Positions 56,700 to 64,000 of a stretch of 64,000 nucleotides of DNA are shown here, one piece after another. The notes below the pieces were generated by a model. The model was not told where the DNA came from and did not search any database. It worked only from the letters and a program-made list of their open reading frames with translations. The position numbers were made by a program, and so were the translations under genes. The DNA comes from Arctopsyche grandis (Eukaryota > Arthropoda > Insecta > Trichoptera > Hydropsychidae): positions 1,364,001-1,428,000 of the forward strand of contig NC_135355.1 of assembly GCF_051622035.1 (NCBI RefSeq). Reading direction: 5' to 3'. Numbering within the stretch: the stretch's first letter is position 1; each line of letters starts with the position of its first letter.

Positions 56700-59600
56700 G
56701 TTCATCCCCTATATTTATTTATTTATTTATTTATTTAATAGTTTTGGACCATTGTGGCATTACAGGAAGAACCTAATGCGCCACAATGGCCTACATTTGA
56801 AAAAGATATAAGAACATGATATAAAAACAAGTAAACTGTAAATAAAGGAAAAAAGCAAAAGCAGAAAACATGGTAAAATAAAATAATAAAAAAAAGTAAC
56901 AAAAGGAAAATAATACATCATTCAGAGAGAAAAAAAAAATAACAAAAGTGTAAAAATTAAAAATAAAATCCATAAATCCCATTCTTTGTTTACACTGAAC
57001 AAAATTAAAATAGTATATAAAAATATACAAAGGAGAAAGAAAAAGTAAAATAAAATAAAACAAAATATGAATAAAAAATAAAATCACAACGAGGCCCAAA
57101 TGGAAGAGAGTAGATTAAGATTCCACTCATTCATCACATTTAAATTAAGAAAGTAATGATGAGTGCAGGTTACCAGATAAATAAATATGTTAAGATAATA
57201 TCCGATAATCTACGCTCCCCAAGGTGGAAAATATCACATTCAGGGACAGCAGCAACGATTTCATTGAGAAGTCGAATAGCTCTTGGAATAGGAGCCATTC
57301 GAAAAAGAACTGTGCCAGCAGCAGGTACAACCATCAAATGATGATGTCTACCACGCACATAATTATTAGGGACATAAAGTCCCAACTGTTCCAGCAACAA
57401 CGGGCATGACGTATTACCACGCAATAGCTGGAGAACGAAACGAATTAACGAGAAGTTTCTCCGAAGTTCAAGGGAATTATACCCAAGCATGCCCAAAAGG
57501 AAAGGAGTAGGATAGAGATATGGGTAGTACCCATACTCTTTCTTATAAAGAAAACGAAGAAATGCTTTTTGCACTTTTTCTTTAATAAGTGAGTAGTTTG
57601 CTTCATGCGGATTCCACACAATTGCATTATACTCTAGCTTACTTCTAACAAGCGAGTTGAAAAGCAAGCGAGAAGACAAGGGGTTGGAGAATAATCTAGC
57701 ATATCTCAAGACAAATCCAAGTCGACGAAAGGAATCGTCAGCGATTGTCTTGATGTGGTTGTGAAAGGTGAATTGAGGATCAAAAGTGATACCCAAGTCG
57801 ACCATTGATTCCACGCGCTTCAACAATACGGATCCAATGGAATATCCGTGACAATAGAGCGAATTCGCACGTCCTTAACTCATAATGGCACATTTACTAG
57901 TATTCAGTTCAAGCCCTAAACTGGAACTGAACTCTAAAACAGCGTTAATATCAGCTTGAAGGAGAGAGGCTTGCCTCTCATCCTTAACAGCAAAGAATAG
58001 TTTAACGTCGTCTGCAAACAAGAGACATGAAGCATTGCGTAGTACTTTAGGGAGGTTATTAATGACTATTGTAAATAGTAAAGGGCCTAAGGTGGACCCC
58101 TGAGTTACACCAGATCACGTAAAAAATGAAGGAGATTCATAAATACCATATCTAACAAATTGCTTCCTATCACTAAGATAAGAAGCAAAGAGTTTAAGAA
58201 GACGTGGAGAAAAGCCCACTTCAGCTAATCTGATCATAAGATCGTCATTGTTGACAAGATCAAATGCTTTTCGAAAGTCAAAGTAGGCTACATCAACTTG
58301 TTGTCCACGGTCAACTTTAGACATGGTATAATATGAAAAGCAGGCAAGATTAGTGGTAGTGGAACGACATGGTGAAAAACCATGCTGCTCATCACACAAC
58401 AATCTTTTGAACTGCAAAAGAATCAAACGGTGAAGGATATTATCGAAAATTTTGGGAATAGCCGAGATGATAGCAATAGGTTTGTAATTTTCAACCTCAT
58501 TTTTAGAGCCACTTTTATGAATGGGAATGACTCTAGATAATTTCCATTTTTCAGGATAATTACCAGAACCCAGAATAAGGTTAAAAATAAACTGAAGAGG
58601 CTCTAAGAGCGAATTACAGCATGCCTTTAATACGTCAGGGGGCACACCGTCAGGCCCAACAGACCCCTTCAGCTTCAAAATTGCTATCCTAACATCTCCA
58701 AGCGAGACCCGCGGAATGTCTATACCAACACCTTCAGTACCAATTTGGGAAGCCAAATTAGCATCAAGGGATGGTGATCTCTGATCAAATACAGAGCTAA
58801 AAAAACTAGCAAAAGCATTAGCGATCTCAGGACCGACACAACTTTTATTATTAAATGAGAACGAATGCTCAAGGCCATGTGAAATATGCTTACTCTTAAT
58901 AAATCTGAAAAAGTGGTGAAGATTACTTGCGATAGCACTCTCCATCTCTTTGAGATAGAGGGTATAACGCTCACTCACACCACGTTTCACGATCTTCCTA
59001 AGAATCCGGAATTTCTCATAGTCACGAAATGATTGGCTACGTTTCCATCTTCTATGAGACAACCATTTTGCACGAACATCAGTTATAAGTTTGGACCCAA
59101 ACCACGGTGGAAAAACCCGACGACGTAGTTCTAAATTAGGATACGATGAACCGAGGAACATAACTGTCAAAAATATTATATAGTGTGTTATACAAAAATT
59201 CAACAGCATCACCAGTATTCATGAGGTACATTTGGCGCCAGTCCATAGAACGTACCTCATTATAAACCAATTCAGAATCAACGCGAGCAAAATTCCATGG
59301 TGATGAAGGAACCCCAACAGATGAACAAGCTGAAACAGGTCTCACAGAAGACAAAAACAGAAGCTTAATTTGTAATGCATCATGATATAGGTCCTCAGGG
59401 ATGATCGCAGTTCCTTTTGGGCATAGGATCATCGTTGCTGACACATTGGATTCATTAACCAACATAATATCAAGCTTACTTGGACTAATGGGTGAAACAA
59501 CCTGTACTAGGGCGCAATAGGAAATTACAAAATTAAATTTATTGCGGACATGAATATTGGCACTAGGCATATTGAAATCACCCATTATTAATAATATGTC

Positions 59601-59705
59601 ACGTTCATTTATGAAATCACGTACATTCATCATATTCACAAACAATAACTCATATACATCGTCTTTCGCAGCGGGCGGAATGTAAACAACACAAATAAAA
59701 ACTCT
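56700..59705 (-). pseudogene. Non-LTR retrotransposon of the jockey/CR1-like group
   Basis: Minus-strand order: end of the endonuclease (IPPAAKDDVYELL, ILLIMGDFNMPS, SKLDIMLVNES, 59700-59450), linker, then reverse transcriptase GPDGVPPDVLKACC, VIPIHKSGSKNEVENYKPIA, DEQHGFSPCRST, FDFRKAFDLVNNDDL, GVTQGSTLGPLLF, and LLFADDVKLF with the catalytic FADD. The C-terminal domain runs to 57170. Defects: a frameshift near 59150, TGA at about 58090 (SFFT*SGVTQ), and TAA at about 57875. The 5' end is truncated at about 59705, and the 3' tail is an (AAAT)n run at 56705-56742. Recent enough that domains are easily read. Confidence 0.88.
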
Positions 59706-60018
59706 CGCAAATACGATGTTATATAATGTTATTTACTGTTTTTTTTACATTATTCAAAAAATATAGATGTTTTGGTGATTATATTTTTATACAAAAAGCT
59801 TATATTAAATGAATGAATATACTAAAATGTCTAATGGGTGATCTAAATATGATGCTATCACTTTATATGTAAAAATGCCAATTTGTTTTCGATTTACCTG
59901 CTTAAACGATAATGGTGAGTCGATTCCTGGAAAACATCATGTAATACCATAGGAAAAGTACATTCAATCTTAGCTCAACTTTCGTTTGAGACATTCATCC
60001 GTTTTCACGACTCATAAT
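59706..60018. other. Unassigned AT-rich sequence
   Basis: Nothing recognised. Confidence 0.4.
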
Positions 60019-60225
60019 GGTGCGTACGCACCAAGCCAACGAACGGCCCACAGGCCAACTTTTAAAACCAGTAGCGTACAAAATATCGAAATAAAAATTA
60101 AATTTAAAAATTGAAATTAAATATCAATATTAATTTTATTTCAATATTTTGTACGCTACTGGTTTTATCCTGCTGGTTAAAAAAGTTGGCCCAAAATCGT
60201 CGTTGGTTTAGTCCGTACGCAGCAT
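60019..60225. repeat. Foldback MITE
   Basis: Arms run TGCGTACGCACCAAGCCAAC, GGCCAACTTTT and CCAGTAGCGTACAAAATAT, and are inverted on the right (ATATTTTGTACGCTACTGG, AAGTTGGCC, GTCCGTACGCA). AT-rich loop. No second copy found. Confidence 0.75.
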
Positions 60226-60855
60226 AACACAACCTAATTCGCGACTCCTAACTATTGAACCAACTGCTACATATATAACTACGACCTGGGCAATCCTTGG
60301 ATTTATCACTTTACGAATTGACTTACATATCTACTTGACTTTCCGCTACACATCTATAACCTGGACTGCCCTTGGATTCATCTTAGAGAGTGTATAAATG
60401 TATGTAAATATATATATATATAATAATTTCGAGTATACAAATTGAGTATGCCTTCGAGTGTTATTGGAAAAAAAAATATTTATTCAATCTCAGAACATTC
60501 TCCCAATTTATGTCTCGTGATAATAAATTAAAGTGTTTTATTATTTTTAAATATCGTTATATTATTTGCTAAATAATAATAAAATAATGAATATAGGTAA
60601 TGTATAGCGTGCTTTATGCAAGGTGCAGGTAGACGCGCGTTCCAAGAACTGTCTAGACATTTGAGACAGAAATATTTTATAAAATATCAGCATAGCACGA
60701 AAACAACAGATTCTAGCTCAGCATTGAAAGTGTTAACATCGAAAAAATTGTTTTACCATCCCCTGTTGTTTTCGATTAAACTGATTTAGATGAGACGTAA
60801 CGTCTACCATGAAATAATTTTTTTGGATCCACCACTGATTTTCCGTTAGTTATAG
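60226..60855. other. Unassigned sequence
   Basis: AT-rich with TA microsatellite at 60410-60425. No gene or repeat assigned. Confidence 0.4.
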
Positions 60856-60860
60856 ATAGT

Positions 60861-61937
60861 ATGGAGGATGAACGAATGAGACGACTGGCATGTTAATGCA
60901 CGTGTTTATTATATGACAGCTGAAGACAGAGTGGGTAGTGGCTCTCCGAACCCAGCCGGGTTGGTCCCCACTCGCAGGAAGGCAACCAAACTCGACCATG
61001 TCGTATAAGCGAGCCGCCACATCACTCCCCCCCCAGCATCAGCGATACCAAAATTACAAAGAAACAAATTTTACAAAAGAAAAAAATTATTGTTAAACAA
61101 AGAGAAAAAAAATTATTACGTGGGGAGAAAAAAATTGTTGACGTGGGTCATCCGCTGTGTACATAGGTGTACCGCCCTGAATGGTCGGTAGATTCGAGGG
61201 CGGTGACGTCGCGAGCAGGACGGTGGGTGGTCCGATGGTCGCGCCGATGCGATGCGATGCTGCGGCGGCGCCGCTCTTCCGAAGCTGATGTCGGTTGGTG
61301 GGGCGGCGGGGGCGGCAGGGGCATCGATGTGGTTGATGATACTCCGAGCTGGACTGTGAGTCGTTGTGGCTCGTGGAGGTGTTGTAGCGCTACCGCCCGT
61401 CTCGGCGTGACGACGCTCGTGGGGACGGACGGGGCCTTGATGATGATGATGGTGCTGAGGTGGTGTATGTCTTGTGGTGCTGGATGACCGTTCTATGTGT
61501 AGTGGATCGCGCATGACTCCACATCCAGCTGTCAAGATCGTCGTCTCATTCGCTCCCCCATTTTGTAAGCACCTGTCATCGACGTTGTGGCTGGACGTCG
61601 GTAGGTAGGTAGGTAGCCGTGTCTGCTCGTTTATTGTCACCCGCGGGCCGCGGCGTGCTGTGTTGATGGCGATGGGGGCGCGGCGGGTAGCTCTCCCGCC
61701 TGGCTCGGCGAGGCAGGGATGAGCGGCATGTTGAAATTGATCGAGGCTGCGTGGCTCGATGTCGGGGGTCACCAATATGGAGGATGAAAGAATGAGACGA
61801 CTGGCATGTTAATGCACGTGTTTATTATATGACAGCTGAAGACAGAGTGGGTAGTGGCTCTCCGAACCCAGCCGGGTTGGTCCCCACTCGCAGGAAGGCA
61901 ACCAAACTTGACCATGTCGTATAAGCGAGCCGCCACA
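60861..61937 (-). mobile_element. Complete miniature LTR retrotransposon (TRIM-like)
   Basis: 5' LTR 61937-61777 and 3' LTR 61020-60861 on the minus strand, about 160 bp each and nearly identical, flanked by ATAGT (60856-60860, 61938-61942). Two bases after the 5' LTR is TGGTGACCCCCGAC, matching, with one extra C, the complement of the tRNA-Trp 3' end used by CsRn1-type Ty3 elements. A G-rich polypurine tract (GGGGGGGAGTGA) precedes the 3' LTR. The 755-bp interior encodes no gag or pol; its 219-codon frame is Pro/Arg/His-rich low complexity starting inside the primer site. A solo LTR is at 43395-43555. Confidence 0.88.
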
Positions 61938-61950
61938 ATAGTGTTTTTAA

Positions 61951-62888
61951 CCCTTTGACTGCTACAACAACGATAAATCGTTGTTTTGAAATCGGCGAAG
62001 ATTGCTACGACGATCGTTGTTGACGTCATTAATTGTCGTATTTCAATACTTTCTTTGAGCCACCAGCGCATCAGTGGCACGAAACATTTTTTTTATATAC
62101 GTATTTATATTTATTTTTCAATCAAGCTTTATAAATATTTATCAATTTTTTAAATAAAAGCTCTTCAATTTCGGGTTCATCATCAAAGTAAATTTCGGGT
62201 TCGTTGTCAATGTCATATAAGGAGTTATTACTTGGGAATTGATTATTGTCGATAAATTCATTTTCAGAATCAGTAGAGCTGCTGATTTGTCGAGTTCCTC
62301 GGCGAGGAGCTATTATTTCGCTTTCATCACTTTCACTGTCCGATATCATTTTGCAGAGTTAAAATAAATGGCAAAAAACAATAGAAATCCGCTTTCAATT
62401 ATATAGGTCACGAGACGTCACGAATTCATGCAATCAATCAAATGCAACTGAAATGCATACAAAATGTTTATGATACATGTTGAAAAATTATTTGATTATT
62501 AGAAACTTCGCATCCTTGTGTGTCTCGCTCACACGTACACAATTAAAACCAAGAAAGAAAGAGAGAAAGACCGCTACCTGTTTCGAATATATCGCATGTT
62601 GTAAGGATACATCGATATCTAAAAATAGATTATTTCAAATAGTCAAAACTTATTTAGTGTATATATGTAGGTATCTCTTTCGCACGCACGCATGTAAAAG
62701 CAAGACAGAAAGAGAGAGCACGAGTCCACGACTGCTTCTTAAAAATGTATATAAAGTTTTATAAAAATTACGAGTGTTCGGCGAAGTAAGTATGTAAAAA
62801 AAAATATTATATTTATTTTTTTTCAAAATAATTACAAATGTTAGCATTTTTCGCTTGGACATTGAAAAACCTCGTAGCAGCCAAAGGG
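61951..62888 (-). mobile_element. Non-autonomous piggyBac derivative, copy 2
   Basis: Ends CCCTTTGACTGCTAC and GTAGCAGCCAAAGGG with TTAA on both sides (61947-61950, 62889-62892). Minus-strand frame 62349-62122 begins MISDSESDESEIIAPRRG as in copy 1 and runs to 75 codons. 938 bp, inverted relative to 41709-42651. Confidence 0.88.
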
Positions 62889-62894
62889 TTAAAG

Positions 62895-63215
62895 AGAAAT
62901 GTTTTAATTTCTATTAATAAGGAAGCGGAACGTTTTCTCTTGATAACCAACGTACCTTGTTATGCAGCAGAAGATCTGCTCACTTTATATTTTAACAAAA
63001 AAATTCTTTAAATTGGCGATGTTTAAGAGCATTAGCTATAATGGAGTTGATAATTTTAATCACTGATTTCATTACTTTTTCTGGAAATGTCTGCACACAA
63101 ATAGCTTCTTGATGAATGACGCAATGGTAAACAAGTACCTCGTGATTAATTTTTCCTTTCAAAATAGCAAAAAACCCTTTTCATACTTTTCGCCCCTTAT
63201 GTTAAAATTGACACA
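62895..63215 (-). pseudogene. hAT transposase fragment
   Basis: Minus-strand reading gives KGKINHEVLVYHCVIHQEAI and VMKSVIKIINSIIANALKHR, close to the HCxxHREAL...INxIR block of ZBED5-like hAT transposases. Its neighbour at 63240 encodes the adjacent block on the opposite strand. Confidence 0.65.
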
Positions 63216-63239
63216 ATTTTAGAGCACTTTGGTTTAGGA

Positions 63240-64000
63240 CAGCGGTTTCCAAACTGGGAGGCGCGCCTCCCTGGGGAGGCGCGGACTATTGCCAGGGGAG
63301 GCGTCAAAACTTTTTAATTAAATAAAAAAATAATTTTCATACCATAATATCTACAAATAAATAATACTTCATATCGTAGCTTAACAGTAAAAATTCAATG
63401 CATGAATGTTTATTTTTATTTTTCTTTCATTTTTATATACACATTTAATTAGCAACCTTTCTCAAAGAAAACCAACATGAAGAGACATGAACTTGCCTAT
63501 TTGGTTGAAATTTTTGGAAAATTGAGCGGTTTAAATAAAGCAATGCAGGGATCACAAGTACATCCACTTGTTCAAAAAGACAAAGTAAAAGCTTTCATTA
63601 AAAAGTTATGGAAATCAAATTTACAAAAGAATGAGTTGGATATGTTTTCACTTTCCAAAGATTTCTGGGCCACAGTTAATATTGAAGCAAGTAAAAATCT
63701 TTTTATTGACCACTTCGATGGTTTAGTGCTGCATTTTTCCAATTATTTCAAAGACTTTGATTTCTCAAAATGTTTGTGGATACAGAATCCATTTAACTAT
63801 GTATAATGAAGAAGACGCATCCGAGCTGAAAACCATCGAAAAAGAAAAATTCATAGAATTATCATGCGATAGCTCACTAAAACAAAAGTTTCAGAATTAA
63901 ACCATAATTAAATTTTGGATGAATCTTAGTGGATAGTATGAATGTTTGTATTGCAAAGCAATGCAAGTGCTTCTACCGTTTGTAACGTCTTATTTATTCG
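63240..64000 (+). mobile_element. hAT (ZBED5-like) element running off the window
   Basis: Begins CAGCGGTTTCCAAACTGGGA, a typical hAT end with GGCGCG palindromes. The plus-strand frame 63477-63806 reads LAYLVEIFGKLSGLNKAMQG, DKVKAFIKKLWKSNLQKNEL and ASKNLFIDHFDGLVLHFSNY, matching the ZBED5-like transposase after the HREAL block. A stop at 63806 is followed in another frame by IELSCDSSLKQKFQN. The right end lies beyond 64000. Confidence 0.75.

Noticed and set aside
61116-61775. 219-codon minus-strand frame as a gag gene
   Set aside because: Low-complexity Pro/Arg/His/Thr sequence with no gag zinc knuckle; it starts within the primer-site region of a 755-bp interior.
1-64000. CRISPR arrays, bacterial operons, riboswitches or rRNA
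   Set aside because: No regularly spaced direct repeats, ribosome-binding-site-led gene strings or rRNA signatures were seen; the window is spliced eukaryotic DNA.

Overview
This is an AT-rich, animal nuclear genomic window, almost certainly from an insect. The reasons are spliced genes with short GT-AG introns, insect-style secreted lipase and CRAL-TRIO genes, an orthologue of the fly kinase Sticky (citron kinase), and a dense load of jockey, RTE, mariner, piggyBac, hAT, pogo, Harbinger-type and LTR elements. I cannot name the order or species from sequence alone. No CRISPR arrays, operons or other prokaryotic features are present.

Layout. Positions 1-6800 hold decayed repeats: a 120-bp direct duplication, arms of a foldback element, a hAT fossil and a pogo/Tigger element. 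Positions 6820-8145 are a pancreatic-lipase-family gene with a complete Ser-Asp-His triad; its signal-peptide exon appears frameshifted. Positions 9500-16200 are a cluster of small secreted-protein genes: two glycine-rich paralogues on the minus strand (about 9.6-9.9 kb and 11.6-12.2 kb) that share the motif HGLPGHVHSAKC, and on the plus strand a 74-residue acidic peptide gene (14501-15223) followed by a 3' exon (15406-16197) that is in phase with the same signal-peptide exon. Positions 18686-40472 are one large gene of 28 inferred coding exons encoding citron kinase (about 2003 residues: kinase, long coiled coil, PH, CNH). Its introns are packed with transposons. Positions 44931-51998 (minus strand) are a five-exon CRAL-TRIO gene of 306 residues resembling alpha-tocopherol transfer protein. 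The remaining 52-64 kb is repeats: a dead non-LTR retrotransposon, a complete miniature LTR element with a tRNA-Trp-like primer site, a piggyBac derivative and three hAT fragments.

The host genes are not functionally linked in any way I can see. The citron kinase acts in cytokinesis, the CRAL-TRIO protein in intracellular lipid carriage, and the lipase and small peptides are secreted. The strongest candidates for something new are the HGLPGHVHSAKC peptide family with its neighbours, the apparent lack of a C1 zinc finger in the citron kinase, and a splice acceptor of the CNH exon that lies at the edge of hAT-derived sequence. All splice sites were placed by eye from GT/AG and phase, with no transcript evidence.
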